In this document: piece by piece, positions 1 through 8,961 of the stretch
How positions within the stretch are numbered: the first letter of the stretch is position 1
Layout of the letters: every line of letters begins with the position of its first letter
Source of the DNA: Pseudarthrobacter sp. IC2-21
GTDB lineage: Bacteria; Actinomycetota; Actinomycetes; Actinomycetales; Micrococcaceae
Assembly (NCBI RefSeq): GCF_034048115.1
Contig: NZ_CP139145.1
Coordinates: 62,001 to 126,000, forward strand
DNA length: 64,000 nt
Reading direction: 5' to 3'
Notes under the pieces: generated by a model
The model's database searches: none
The model's input: the letters and a program-made list of their open reading frames with translations, nothing else
What the model was told of the DNA's origin: nothing
Program-made: the position numbers and the translations under genes

Positions 1-1
1 C

Positions 2-658
2 ACCACTGCCCGCCCCAAGGCGTACTGGACGCGGAAGAACACGGGCCTGTTCAAAACCAGGAACAAGCCCGGCAAGATCAGCTTGGAGCTCTGGTTCCAC
101 CTGAGCCTCGACGTGCTTTGGCTGCTCAATGGCCTGGTGTTCGTGGTGCTGCTGTTCGTCACCGGCGGGTGGATGCGCATCGTGCCAACCAGTTGGGACA
201 TTTTCCCCAATGCGCTAAGCACGGCTCTCCAGTATGCGTCGCTCAACTGGCCGGCTGAAAACGGCTGGGTCAACTACAACGCCTTGCAGGTGCTGGCCTA
301 CTTCGCCATCGTCTTCATCGCCGCCCCGCTGGCCGCCGTGACAGGCGTGCGCATGAGCCCGGCCTGGCCCAAGGGCAACACCTTGCTGGACAATGCCTAC
401 CCAATTGACCTGGCCCGTAAGATCCACTTCCCCGTCATGCTCTTCTTTACCGCGTTCGTCGTGATGCACGTGACGCTGGTGCTGTCCACTGGCGCCATAA
501 GGAACCTCAACCACATGTTCGCTACACGCGACGATGCCGGATGGCTCGGCTTCTGGATCTTCCTATTATCGGTCGCAGTGATGGTCGGCGCCTGGCTGCT
601 GGCCCGGCCGGTCTTCCTGCGCCCGCTCGCCATGCTGACGGGCAAGGTTACGAAGTAG
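2..658 (+). CDS. Cytochrome b561-type membrane protein, 5' end outside the window
   Basis: The frame is open from base 2 and ends at a stop at 656-658, so the N-terminus lies upstream of the window. The visible part has four hydrophobic segments. Histidines in the first segment (near a WFHLS motif) and in the third (RKIHFP and VMHV) fit the haem ligands of the cytochrome b561 / hydrogenase b-subunit family. Such proteins sit in the cytoplasmic membrane and pass electrons between a quinone pool and a partner oxidoreductase, in actinobacteria often a molybdopterin enzyme. The partner is not visible. A TTG at 83 could in principle be a start, but the upstream frame is basic and reads naturally (TGLFKTRNKPGK), so I treat the gene as partial. 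It is separated by 170 bases from the next gene and is probably unrelated to it. Confidence 0.75.
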   Translation, partial: TTARPKAYWTRKNTGLFKTRNKPGKISLELWFHLSLDVLWLLNGLVFVVLLFVTGGWMRIVPTSWDIFPNALSTALQYASLNWPAENGWVNYNALQVLAYFAIVFIAAPLAAVTGVRMSPAWPKGNTLLDNAYPIDLARKIHFPVMLFFTAFVVMHVTLVLSTGAIRNLNHMFATRDDAGWLGFWIFLLSVAVMVGAWLLARPVFLRPLAMLTGKVTK

Positions 659-832
659 TCTCACCGTCCGCTGATGATCCCTCTGACACGAGCGGACAGC
701 TGCAGTCCATTGGTCCATACCTGTTAACCCCATGATTTGGTACCAGCAGGCCTCAACCCGGCCGGTAAATCTTACGGCCCCCAATTGGCGTCTCCGACGG
801 CCAACGCCTAGTCAACGATGAAAGGCAAGCTC

Positions 833-2014
833 ATGCATCTACGTTCTTCCCCGGAGATTACGAATCTGCGCGAGGAGCTCCGTTCCTACTTCGTGAACCT
901 CCTGACCGATGAAGTACGCGCAGGACTGCGCGAAGAGGGCGAAGCGGGCGGCCCGATACACGCGGCAATCCAGGCTCAGATGGGCCGCGACGGGTGGCTC
1001 GGCATCGGCTGGCCCACCGAATACGGCGGCCAGGGCCTGGGCCCGGACGCGCAGTTTGTGTTCTACGACGAGGCCTACCGCGCCGATGCTCCAATCCCCA
1101 TGATCACCATGACCACCGTTGGTCCGACGCTCATGAGCCAGGGGACCCAGGAACAGAAGGATTACTTCCTTCCCAAGATCCTCGCGGGTGAATGCATCTT
1201 TGCCATCGGCTACACCGAACCCGAAGCAGGCACCGATCTCGCTTCCCTGACCACCCGCGCGGTGCGCGACGGCGATGAGTATGTCATCACTGGCAGCAAG
1301 GTCTTCACCTCAGGCGCCGACGGCGCCGACTGGATCTGGCTTGCCGCACGCACAGACCAGGATGCCCCCAAGCACAAGGGCATCTCACTGATCCTGGTCC
1401 CCACCACGGCACCGGGATTCGCTGCCACGCCCATCCATGCCTTGGGCGGGGTCAGCACCACGGCCACCTACTACGACAAAGTCCGTGTTCCTGTCGCCAA
1501 CGTGGTCGGCAAGGAGAACGAAGGCTGGCAGATGATCACCACTCAGCTCAATCACGAACGCGTGGGGTTGGCTGCATTCAGCGGCATCTGCGAGGGTCTT
1601 CTGGACGACGTTCGCGAATGGGTGGTCGATCAGCAAACAGCCGAGGGTAAGCCGCTGGGCGGCGAACCGTGGGTGCGTCATCTGCTGGCAACCTCCACCG
1701 CCCGCCTACGTGCCATGCGCCTGATGAATTGGAAGCTCGTGGAAACCACCGCTCGTGGCGAACTCGATCCGGGCTCCGCCTCTGCCGCCAAGGTCTTCGC
1801 CACCGAAACGGTTGTCGATGTGTACCGTTCCTTGCTGGAAGTCGTGGGTTCCGGAGCCTCGCGCGTCACCAGCGCACCCTGGCGCTTCGATACCGGGCGC
1901 CTGGCCCTCATGAACCTGAGTGCCCAAATTAACACCTTCGGCGGCGGCGTCGCCGAGATCCAGCGCGAGATTGTTGCCTGGACCACCCTCGGAATGGCAA
2001 GGAAGGCGCGATGA
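833..2014 (+). CDS. Acyl-CoA dehydrogenase, FadE29/ChsE2-like
   Basis: This is a 393-residue acyl-CoA dehydrogenase, a cytoplasmic flavoprotein that introduces an alpha-beta double bond into an acyl-CoA. The family fold is shown by an IGYTEPEAGTDLASL flavin-binding stretch in the middle and by a C-terminal NTFGGGVAEIQREIVA segment. Start 833 is preferred because AAAGG lies about eight bases before it; an in-frame ATG at 818 has no ribosome-binding site. Its stop overlaps the start of a second, divergent dehydrogenase gene, and both sit in an operon with ChsH1-, ChsH2- and Ltp2-like genes. In mycobacteria FadE28 and FadE29 form an alpha2beta2 heterotetramer that acts on the three-carbon steroid side chain. 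By similarity and position I infer that this is the FadE29-like subunit. Confidence 0.88.
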   Translation: MHLRSSPEITNLREELRSYFVNLLTDEVRAGLREEGEAGGPIHAAIQAQMGRDGWLGIGWPTEYGGQGLGPDAQFVFYDEAYRADAPIPMITMTTVGPTLMSQGTQEQKDYFLPKILAGECIFAIGYTEPEAGTDLASLTTRAVRDGDEYVITGSKVFTSGADGADWIWLAARTDQDAPKHKGISLILVPTTAPGFAATPIHALGGVSTTATYYDKVRVPVANVVGKENEGWQMITTQLNHERVGLAAFSGICEGLLDDVREWVVDQQTAEGKPLGGEPWVRHLLATSTARLRAMRLMNWKLVETTARGELDPGSASAAKVFATETVVDVYRSLLEVVGSGASRVTSAPWRFDTGRLALMNLSAQINTFGGGVAEIQREIVAWTTLGMARKAR

Positions 2015-3147
2015 GCCCCGCAAGCATTCACAGCACGCTACAGGCCCCCAACATGGAATTCACCTTGGGGGAGGACGAGCAGTCGGTTGCCGACCTCGCG
2101 GCCCAGATTTTCTCGCATCTGAGCAGCGACACCCTTCATGTCGCCTCTGAGCGAGCCGGCGAAACCTTTGACCGCACGCTCTGGGAACAGCTCGCAGAGG
2201 CAGGCCTGATCGAAGCCCTGCTTTCCGTCGACGAAGACTCCCCGGGACTGGGCATGGTAGGCGTGGCCCTGATCGCCCGTGCCCAGGGACGCCATCTGGG
2301 CCGTGTCCCTTTCATCACCACTGCTGTCGCCGCACTCGCGCTGGCCGAATTCGGTGGTGGACGCGACGCCCTTGAGAGCATCAGCGACGGAACCGCACGC
2401 GTGGGCGCTTTGCTGCCCGAGGTTCGTCACCGTATCACCGGCCGGCCGTTGGCAGAAGGTTGGGCACTGAACGGTCGTATTGAATTCGGCTATGTCGTTC
2501 CCAGCTCAACTCACCTCTTGGTTCAGTTCCACACCGAAGCCGGCGAACAAATGGCCCTGATCGAGGTGGAGCGCGCCGGAATCGATGTGGATCAATTTGA
2601 GGGAATCTCCAAGCAGCAGCACGCCGCGTTGGTCTTTGACAATGTGCTGGTGTCGCATGAAGACCTGGTGGGGGCAGATCGCCCCGCCGGCGAGGTTTCG
2701 GCATGGATACGCCCCCGGTTGCTCACTGCCGCGGCTGCAATCATTGCCGGTGCCTGCGAGGAGGCAGTACGCCGCACCGCGGCCTACGCCTCGGAGCGCG
2801 AGCAGTTCGGCCGCCCAATCTCCACCAACCAAGGTGTGGCAATGCGCGCCGCCGACGCCTACATCGATTCCGAGGTCGCCTGGCTGACCACCATCGACGC
2901 CGCATGGCAGCTGGACAATGACGGCGACGGCGAATTGGCCGCGTTCGCAGCCTCCTGGTGCGCCCGTGAGGGTGGTTTCCGTGCTGTCCACGCAACCCAG
3001 CACCTGCACGGTGGCATGGGCGCCGACCTGGACAATCATATCCACCGCTTCTTTGTCTGGGTTCGCGAACTTGACGTGCTTTGGGGTTCTGCCGGTCAAG
3101 TGGCAGAGGAACTTGCCCGCGTGATTCTCCCGCTGGACCAGCCATGA
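2011..3147 (+). CDS. Acyl-CoA dehydrogenase, FadE28/ChsE1-like
   Basis: This 378-residue protein is a second acyl-CoA dehydrogenase-family subunit, translationally coupled to the first by an ATGA overlap. Its N-terminal half is less conserved than usual, while the C-terminal half keeps the helical dehydrogenase domain (EREQFGRPIS near residue 265 and TQHLHGGMGADLDNHIHR near residue 330). This asymmetry is typical of the paired dehydrogenases of actinobacterial sterol catabolism, where two unlike subunits share one active site and one FAD. With the preceding gene it probably forms a heterotetramer that dehydrogenates a short branched side chain on a bulky acyl-CoA. The assignment to FadE28 rests on pairing and gene order as well as on the sequence. 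Confidence 0.85.
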   Translation: MSPASIHSTLQAPNMEFTLGEDEQSVADLAAQIFSHLSSDTLHVASERAGETFDRTLWEQLAEAGLIEALLSVDEDSPGLGMVGVALIARAQGRHLGRVPFITTAVAALALAEFGGGRDALESISDGTARVGALLPEVRHRITGRPLAEGWALNGRIEFGYVVPSSTHLLVQFHTEAGEQMALIEVERAGIDVDQFEGISKQQHAALVFDNVLVSHEDLVGADRPAGEVSAWIRPRLLTAAAAIIAGACEEAVRRTAAYASEREQFGRPISTNQGVAMRAADAYIDSEVAWLTTIDAAWQLDNDGDGELAAFAASWCAREGGFRAVHATQHLHGGMGADLDNHIHRFFVWVRELDVLWGSAGQVAEELARVILPLDQP

Positions 3148-4649
3148 GCGTCGGCTCTGTCGTTGAGTCCGAGTCGGTGGTTGGCCGCAGCGTCGGTTCG
3201 ATCCTGACGATCCTGGTTTTCGCGGAGGTGATCGCCGCATTCGAGACCTCGATGGCCGTCCAGTTGCTCTATGCGCCGGGGGACTTCTTCACCACGGACT
3301 TGTCCCAGCTGGTATGGGTAGTCACCTCCTATTCGCTGGTAGCAGCCGTCGCCACCGGATTCGTGGGCCGACTGGGCGACCAGTTTGGCCGGCGCAGAAT
3401 CTTGGTTGCCATCTTGCTGATTTCAGCAGTGGGTTCCGTTATCAGCGCCGTGGCCCCAACCTTCGGCGTGCTCGTTGCGGGACGCGCTTTGCAGGGTGTC
3501 TCCGGCGCCGTGCTTCCGCTGGCCATCGGCATGGTCCGTGCCACCTTCCCGGCCGCAAAGACCAGCCTGGGCATCGCTGTGGTGAGCACCTCGGCTCTCA
3601 TCGCCGGCGCCACGGGCGTGCTCGCCGGAGGTTTGTTCCTGGACTACGCCACCTGGCACTACATCTTCTGGACCGCGGCCATTGCGGCGACCCTCGCTGC
3701 GGCCCTTGTGCACTTCGGCATCGTCAAAGAACCTCGAGAATCCCTGGCGGGGGCCGGCCGGATTGACTACTTGGGCGGCTTCCTCTTTGGTGCGGCCGTC
3801 GCTTCGACCCTCTACGGTTTGACGCTGAGCAAGAGCAGGGGGTGGACGGACTTTCCGGTGCTCGCCTTTGTGCTCGGTGGACTGATCGTCCTGGCGCTGT
3901 GGATCAAGTGGGAGCTGCGCACACAAGAGCCAATGATCAACGTGAGGATGTTTGGCCAGCGCAAGTTTGCCTTGGGCATGCTGGCCACCGCGCTGATCGC
4001 CGTGGGTCCGATCGGAACCATGGGCATCCTGACCGTGACGATCTACCGTTCTCCGGGCAGCATCGCATTGGCCGATGGCACCCAAATGGCGTTACCGGTG
4101 GGCCTGGGCCTGAGCGCCACCATGACAGGTGTCCTGGGATTCATCACCGCCGCTGCGGCGTTCGCCATTTCGCCGGTGATCGGCAAGGTTTCGGCCCGCT
4201 TCGGTGCTCGCATGGGGTTGATGACCGGGTCGCTGCTGACCATTATCGGCCTGCTCATCATCTGCCTGGCTCCCGGCCAGCCTGCGGCGGTCATAACCGG
4301 CCTCGTGGTCACGGTCTTTGGCACCGGATTCCTGTATTCCGGAATGCCCACCGTGATCGTGGAGTGCGTTCTTCCGGAACAGACCAGCACCGCCACGGCC
4401 GTCAATGCGGTGACCCGTACGACCTTCCAGGCCGTTGCAGCCTCCATCGTTGGCCTGATGCTCGCCTTCTCGCCTGTTGTTGCGGGCAAGAGCACGTTTG
4501 TTTCGCTCTCAGGACTCTTCCTCGTAGCGGGCGTACTCATCGCCATCTGCCTCCTGACCATTGCCGTGGTCTTCTTCATTCCCCCCGCTAGGAACCCTCA
4601 GCGCACGGGAAGCCGAAACCCGGCAATGCAACACACACCTAAGGACTAA
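3144..4649 (+). CDS. MFS transporter, DHA2-like, probable 14 TM segments
   Basis: The protein has about 501 residues and is hydrophobic throughout, with the major facilitator signature GRLGDQFGRRRIL after the second segment. Length and spacing suggest the 14-helix DHA2 group of drug or substrate proton antiporters. I chose the ATG at 3144 because it overlaps the preceding stop (ATGA), as elsewhere in this operon; the frame stays open upstream to 3081 but that would overlap the dehydrogenase gene. Its place inside a steroid-side-chain type operon suggests that it moves the substrate or a pathway intermediate across the cytoplasmic membrane. Direction of transport cannot be told from the sequence. 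Its stop lies only two bases before the ligase start. Confidence 0.85.
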   Translation: MSVGSVVESESVVGRSVGSILTILVFAEVIAAFETSMAVQLLYAPGDFFTTDLSQLVWVVTSYSLVAAVATGFVGRLGDQFGRRRILVAILLISAVGSVISAVAPTFGVLVAGRALQGVSGAVLPLAIGMVRATFPAAKTSLGIAVVSTSALIAGATGVLAGGLFLDYATWHYIFWTAAIAATLAAALVHFGIVKEPRESLAGAGRIDYLGGFLFGAAVASTLYGLTLSKSRGWTDFPVLAFVLGGLIVLALWIKWELRTQEPMINVRMFGQRKFALGMLATALIAVGPIGTMGILTVTIYRSPGSIALADGTQMALPVGLGLSATMTGVLGFITAAAAFAISPVIGKVSARFGARMGLMTGSLLTIIGLLIICLAPGQPAAVITGLVVTVFGTGFLYSGMPTVIVECVLPEQTSTATAVNAVTRTTFQAVAASIVGLMLAFSPVVAGKSTFVSLSGLFLVAGVLIAICLLTIAVVFFIPPARNPQRTGSRNPAMQHTPKD

Positions 4650-4651
4650 CT

Positions 4652-6367
4652 ATGAATACCGACAGTGGAACGATAAAGCCTCAAACCACCAGGGATCTCC
4701 TTGACCTGCGAGCCAGCGACGGCCGTCCGGGACTACTCTTCGAGGGCCGCATCTGGACCTGGGCCGAAGTCATTGCGGAATGCAAGATTCGGGCGCACAT
4801 GATGCTCTCGCTGCACGAAGAAGGCAAGGCCTTCCACGTGGGCGTCATGCTGGAAAACGACCCGGAGTACATTTTTGCCATCGGTGGCGCCGCCTACGCC
4901 GGCGCCACCGTGGTTGGCATCAACCTGACCCGCCGGGGCGAAGAACTGGCCCGGGATATCAAATACACCGACTGCGAGATCCTCATCACCAAGGGTGAAC
5001 TGGAATCCTATTTCAATGGGGTGAAATCCGGGGTCCCGGAAAGCAAGACCCTGCGGGTAGGAACCCGGCAGTTCGACGCGGACGTGGAAAGATTTCGCTC
5101 CGCAGGCCGCCCGGACATCGACGCCGCTGCAGATCCTGCCACCATCTTGCTGTTGCTCTTCACTTCAGGCTCCACGGGGGACCCGAAGGCTGTCATCTGC
5201 ACCACCGGCCGGCTGTGCCGCACCGCGGAATACCGGCACATGGGCTTGGGCAGCAACGACGTCAGCTACAACTCAATGCCGCTGTTCCACGGAAACGGCA
5301 TCTTCGCCTGCTGGGCCAACCCGCTGTACACCGGCGGCACCTTCGCGCTGGCCCGCAAATTCTCAGCCTCGGGCTTCGTCCCGGATTTGATGCGCTACAA
5401 GGTCACCTATTTCAACTATGTGGGCCGTTCGCTGTCCTACATCCTGGCCCAGCCTGAGAACCCCCAGGAAGCCCGGACCTGTCTGACGGCGTGCTTTGGC
5501 ACCGAGGCCTCCGATTTCGACATCAGCGAGTTCCACCGCCGCTTCGGCATCTGGCCCACCGAGAGCTACGGCGCCAGCGAGGGCGGGCTGAACCTCCATC
5601 GCACCCCGGAAACACCGCATGGTTCCCTCGGCCTGCCGCCGGAGGGCATGGCTGCTGCGGTGGTCAACCCTGAGACCATGGCCGAATGCCCGCCCGCCGT
5701 CCTGAGTGATTCAGGACGCATCCTCAATGCCGAGGAAGCGATCGGTGAACTGGTGAACCTCGCCGGGGCGCCCCTGTTCGAGGGCTACTATAAGAACCCG
5801 GAGGCCACGGCCGAGCGCATCCGGGGCAGCGCGTTTTTGACCGGGGATTTGGCCTACCGCGATGAGGCAGGTTTCTTCTACTTTGCCGGGCGCACCTCCG
5901 ACCGGTTGCGGGTGGACAGCGAGAACTTCTCTGCAGCCCCGGTGGAGCGCGTCCTGGCCCGCTACCCGGGTGTCACCCTCGCAGCGGTCTACCCGGTTCC
6001 CGATGCCCGAACCGGCGACCAGGTCATGGCCACGCTGCAGGTGGAGGACCCTGAGGACTTTGACCCGGCCACCTTCGCGGCTTTCCTTGAGGCACAGCCG
6101 GATTTGGGCACCAAGTGGGCTCCCCGATTCCTCAACATCGTCACCGATGTTCCGGTGACCGCCACGCAAAAGATCAACAAACCAAGGCTGCGCAGGGATG
6201 CGTGGCTCGTCAACGAGACTGTGTACCACCGCCCGGGACGGGCGATCGCCTTTGAGCGGCTGGATGAACAAGCCGTCCGCCGGCTGGAGGAGCTGTTTGA
6301 AGTTAACGGCCGCGCCCATCTTCTGCCCCTGCGGCCAGCCGCTACCCCCATCAAGGAGACAGTATGA
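4652..6367 (+). CDS. Acyl-CoA synthetase (AMP-binding), FadD17-like
   Basis: This 571-residue ANL-superfamily enzyme should activate a carboxylic acid with ATP and CoA. The phosphate-binding motif TSGSTGDPKA is at residues 171-180. A YGASEGG motif, the hinge region around TGDLAYRDEAG, and a C-terminal TATQKINKPRLR segment carrying the catalytic lysine are all present, so the enzyme looks complete. The overall pattern (for example MPLFHGNGIFACWANPLY) resembles mycobacterial FadD17, which belongs to the sterol side-chain system. In this operon it would produce the CoA thioester that the two dehydrogenases upstream and the hydratase-aldolase genes downstream then process. The substrate could be a steroid side-chain acid or another bulky branched acid. 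Confidence 0.85.
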   Translation: MNTDSGTIKPQTTRDLLDLRASDGRPGLLFEGRIWTWAEVIAECKIRAHMMLSLHEEGKAFHVGVMLENDPEYIFAIGGAAYAGATVVGINLTRRGEELARDIKYTDCEILITKGELESYFNGVKSGVPESKTLRVGTRQFDADVERFRSAGRPDIDAAADPATILLLLFTSGSTGDPKAVICTTGRLCRTAEYRHMGLGSNDVSYNSMPLFHGNGIFACWANPLYTGGTFALARKFSASGFVPDLMRYKVTYFNYVGRSLSYILAQPENPQEARTCLTACFGTEASDFDISEFHRRFGIWPTESYGASEGGLNLHRTPETPHGSLGLPPEGMAAAVVNPETMAECPPAVLSDSGRILNAEEAIGELVNLAGAPLFEGYYKNPEATAERIRGSAFLTGDLAYRDEAGFFYFAGRTSDRLRVDSENFSAAPVERVLARYPGVTLAAVYPVPDARTGDQVMATLQVEDPEDFDPATFAAFLEAQPDLGTKWAPRFLNIVTDVPVTATQKINKPRLRRDAWLVNETVYHRPGRAIAFERLDEQAVRRLEELFEVNGRAHLLPLRPAATPIKETV

Positions 6368-6882
6368 GCAACGATCCCACCGTGAAGATCGGCGAGATTA
6401 TCGCCGCCGGGCGTGAAAGGGTGTCGGTGGCCCGCGATGCGGTCAACCGGCCCATGATCCACCACTTGTGCGACGCCATGGAAGAGAGAAACCCGATCTA
6501 TCTGGACCCCGCGGCCGCCCGGGCGGCGGGCCACCCGGATGTCGTGTCCCCGCCGTCGGCCCTGCAGGTGTGGAACATGATCAACCCTTCGGACCCGGAA
6601 GTCGAAAGTGACGTGGATCGCGCCTACGCGATCCTTGCCGAGTGCGGCTATCCGAACGTTGTGGCGGTGAACTGTGACCAGGAGTACGACCGCTATCTTT
6701 CCCCGGGCGACGTGCTCACCGCGACCGAGAAGGTGGAAACCTTTGTCGGACCCAAGCAGACGGGCCTGGGCGAGGGCTACTTCATCACCACCCTGACAAG
6801 CTACACCGACCAGAGGGGCGAACGTGTGGGTACCATGCGCTTCCGCACCCTGTGGTACAACCCAGCAAAGAGGAGCTCCTGA
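6364..6882 (+). CDS. MaoC-like enoyl-CoA hydratase, equivalent to the N-terminal half of ChsH2
   Basis: This 172-residue hotdog-fold protein starts inside the stop of the ligase gene (ATGA overlap). It has the FAS1-type dehydratase look: an N-terminal segment with NPIYLDPAAARAAGHPD and a C-terminal TMRFRTLWYNP. In Mycobacterium tuberculosis the protein ChsH2 joins such a MaoC domain to a C-terminal DUF35 domain, and pairs with ChsH1 to hydrate the C17-20 double bond of a steroid side chain. Here the MaoC part ends in its own stop codon and the DUF35 part is a separate gene directly after it. I infer that this subunit forms a heteromeric hydratase with the ChsH1-like protein encoded at 7340. 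Confidence 0.85.
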   Translation: MSNDPTVKIGEIIAAGRERVSVARDAVNRPMIHHLCDAMEERNPIYLDPAAARAAGHPDVVSPPSALQVWNMINPSDPEVESDVDRAYAILAECGYPNVVAVNCDQEYDRYLSPGDVLTATEKVETFVGPKQTGLGEGYFITTLTSYTDQRGERVGTMRFRTLWYNPAKRSS

Positions 6883-7343
6883 TGACCGAGACCCTGGCCG
6901 AAAACCTGACCGAGACGCAGACGCAACGGACTCAGGCGCTGCGTCCGCGCCCGGCGATCAATCTGGACAACTCCTTTTTCTTTGAATCCCTCACCGAGCG
7001 CGGCGAGTTGAGCATCCAGCAGTGCGGCGAGTGCGAGGAACTGCGCCATCCACCCGTGCCGATGTGCCCCGAATGTCACTCGGTCCACTGGGCACCGAAG
7101 GCCATGAGCCTAAGCGGCACCTTGCACAGCTATGTGGTGATGTACCACCCGATCGTTCCACCGTTCGAGCCCGGCTACATTGTGGCTGTCATTGAACTGG
7201 CTGAGGGTCCGCGCGTGGTCATGAACCTGGAAGGCATACAGCGTGAGGACGTACAGATCGGCATGCCGGTAGCCATCACCATCGAACGCATGGATGAAAC
7301 CCTGGTGCTGCCCGTGGCACGCCCGGCAGGAGAGAAATCATGA
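6882..7343 (+). CDS. DUF35 OB-fold zinc-ribbon protein, equivalent to the C-terminal half of ChsH2
   Basis: This is a free-standing DUF35 protein of about 153 residues. A CGEC...CPEC zinc ribbon is followed by an OB-fold. DUF35 domains bind thiolase-like Ltp proteins and are needed for their aldolase activity. The start at 6882 shares one base with the preceding stop (TGATG) and has a good ribosome-binding site, GAGGAG, six bases ahead, so the split from the MaoC domain looks real and not like a reading error. The next gene starts inside this gene's stop. The protein is expected to be the partner of the Ltp2 aldolase encoded at 7786. A free DUF35 gene is common with other Ltp proteins, but with ChsH1 and Ltp2 the fused form is the one usually described. 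Confidence 0.85.
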   Translation: MTETLAENLTETQTQRTQALRPRPAINLDNSFFFESLTERGELSIQQCGECEELRHPPVPMCPECHSVHWAPKAMSLSGTLHSYVVMYHPIVPPFEPGYIVAVIELAEGPRVVMNLEGIQREDVQIGMPVAITIERMDETLVLPVARPAGEKS

Positions 7344-7789
7344 GCACCGAAGAAACAACGCAGACCCTGGCCCCGGTCCGTCCGCACCCGGTAACCGTGG
7401 GCGAGCAACTGCCCGAACTGAGGATTCCGATCACCGCAACGCTGATCGTCACCGGTGCGATTGCCACCCGTGACTTCCAGAAGGTCCATCACGACAAGGA
7501 CGTGGCCGTGGCGGCGGGAACCCAGAACGTCTTCATGAACATCCTGACCACAAACGCCCTGGTCAACCGCTACGTGGGCGAATGGGCCGGACCCACCTCC
7601 CGGGTGCACCGGATCAACATTCGTCTCGGTGCCACCAACTTCCCGGGTGACGAAATGGTCTTCACCGGATCTGTCGAATCGGTCGACGGCGACGACGTCA
7701 CGCTCAAAGTCATCGGCACCAACTCCCTGGGCCCGCACGTCACGGGCACCATTGATCTGAGCATCCCATCCCGAGAGGAAACGGCATGA
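7340..7789 (+). CDS. chsH1: MaoC-like hydratase subunit, ChsH1-like
   Basis: The protein has 149 residues and a single hotdog domain. The motif ATRDFQKVHHDKDVA near residue 48 is the hydratase signature carrying the catalytic Asp and His, and matches ChsH1 (Rv3541c) closely as I remember it, as does the later VNRYVGEWAGP segment. ChsH1 supplies the catalytic residues of the ChsH1-ChsH2 enoyl-CoA hydratase, which adds water to the alpha-beta unsaturated three-carbon steroid side chain. The gene is coupled by ATGA overlaps to the DUF35 gene before it and the aldolase gene after it. Relative to the Mtb protein there is a short N-terminal extension of about 20 residues. Confidence 0.88.
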   Translation: MSTEETTQTLAPVRPHPVTVGEQLPELRIPITATLIVTGAIATRDFQKVHHDKDVAVAAGTQNVFMNILTTNALVNRYVGEWAGPTSRVHRINIRLGATNFPGDEMVFTGSVESVDGDDVTLKVIGTNSLGPHVTGTIDLSIPSREETA

Positions 7790-8961
7790 GCAATCTGCTG
7801 AACAAGGCAGTCATCGTAGGCATCGGCGCGACCGAGTTCTCCAAGAACTCCGGACGCTCCGAGCTCCAGTTGGCCCAGGAGGCCGCGCTGGCTGCCTGCC
7901 GCGACGCCGGGGTGAACCCGCACGACGTGGACGGCATGGTGACCTACTCCATGGACACCAATCCGGCCATCGAGGTGGCCCGCGGTCTCGGCTGCAAGGA
8001 ACTGAACTTCTTTAGCCACGTCGACTACGGTGGCGGTGCCGCGGCAGGCACCATCCTGCACGCGGCCATGGCCGTGGCCACCGGCGTAGCCAAAACCGTG
8101 GTCTGCTACCGCGCCTTCAACGAGCGCTCCGGCGCCCGTTTCGGCGCGGCCATGAGCACCGAAGGAATGGCCCCGGATGCCCGGGCAGCCGCGTACGCGT
8201 GGACCCTGCCCTTCGGCCTGATGACCCCGGCCTCCTGGGTGGGTATGTTCGCCCAACGCTATATGCACCTGACCGGCGCCACCAGCGAGGACTTCGGCCG
8301 CGTGGCCGTGGCCGATCGCAAGCACGCGGCCACTAACCCGAAGGCATGGTTCTATGGCAAGCCGATCACCCTGGAGGACCACCAGGCCTCGCGCTGGATC
8401 GCCGATCCGCTGCATCTGCTGGATTGCTGCCAGGAATCCGATGGCGGCCAGGCATTCGTCATCACCACCCCCGAACGTGCCAGGGACCTGCCGGGCAAGG
8501 CGGTGACCATCAGGGCCGCCGCCCAGGGCTCCGCCTATGACCAACACACCATGGTCAGCTACTACCGCAAGGATGGCGACCGGGCGTTGCCGGAAATGGG
8601 CAATGTGGCCCGTCAGCTGTGGAACGACACGGGGCTGACCCCGGAGGACATCGATACCGCGGTGCTTTATGACCACTTCACCCCGTTTGTACTGGCGCAG
8701 CTGGAGGAATTCGGTTTTTGCGGCCGTGGTGAGGCGAAGGACTTCATCAAGAACGGTGCCATCGAGATGGGTGGACGCCTGCCGATCAACCCGCACGGCG
8801 GCCAGCTGGGCGAGGCCTATATACACGGCATGAACGGCATCGCCGAGGGTGTGCGGCAGATCCGTGGCACCGCCGCCAACCAGGTGCCCAACGCCCGGAA
8901 CGTGCTGGTCTCCGCCGGCACCGGCGTTCCCACCAGCGCATTGATACTGGGAAATGACTAA
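7786..8961 (+). CDS. ltp2: Ltp2-like thiolase-fold retro-aldolase
   Basis: This 391-residue protein belongs to the SCP-x/thiolase-like lipid-transfer family and resembles mycobacterial Ltp2 along its whole length (for example VYDHFTPF-like VLYDHFTPFVLAQLEE, and GGRLPINPHGGQLGEAYIHG near the C-terminus). Ltp2 cleaves the tertiary alcohol produced by ChsH1-ChsH2, releasing propionyl-CoA and leaving a C17 ketosteroid. The catalytic tyrosine-based chemistry is known to need a bound DUF35 domain, here encoded two genes upstream. The gene overlaps its neighbours on both sides. This gene is the strongest evidence that the operon degrades a side chain by retro-aldol cleavage. A non-steroid substrate with a similar branched side chain cannot be excluded. 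Confidence 0.9.
   Translation: MSNLLNKAVIVGIGATEFSKNSGRSELQLAQEAALAACRDAGVNPHDVDGMVTYSMDTNPAIEVARGLGCKELNFFSHVDYGGGAAAGTILHAAMAVATGVAKTVVCYRAFNERSGARFGAAMSTEGMAPDARAAAYAWTLPFGLMTPASWVGMFAQRYMHLTGATSEDFGRVAVADRKHAATNPKAWFYGKPITLEDHQASRWIADPLHLLDCCQESDGGQAFVITTPERARDLPGKAVTIRAAAQGSAYDQHTMVSYYRKDGDRALPEMGNVARQLWNDTGLTPEDIDTAVLYDHFTPFVLAQLEEFGFCGRGEAKDFIKNGAIEMGGRLPINPHGGQLGEAYIHGMNGIAEGVRQIRGTAANQVPNARNVLVSAGTGVPTSALILGND

Noticed and set aside
6852..6900. A sequencing frameshift as the cause of the split ChsH2
   Set aside because: The junction has a stop codon, a GAGGAG ribosome-binding site and an overlapping ATG at correct spacing, all arguing for a natural split.
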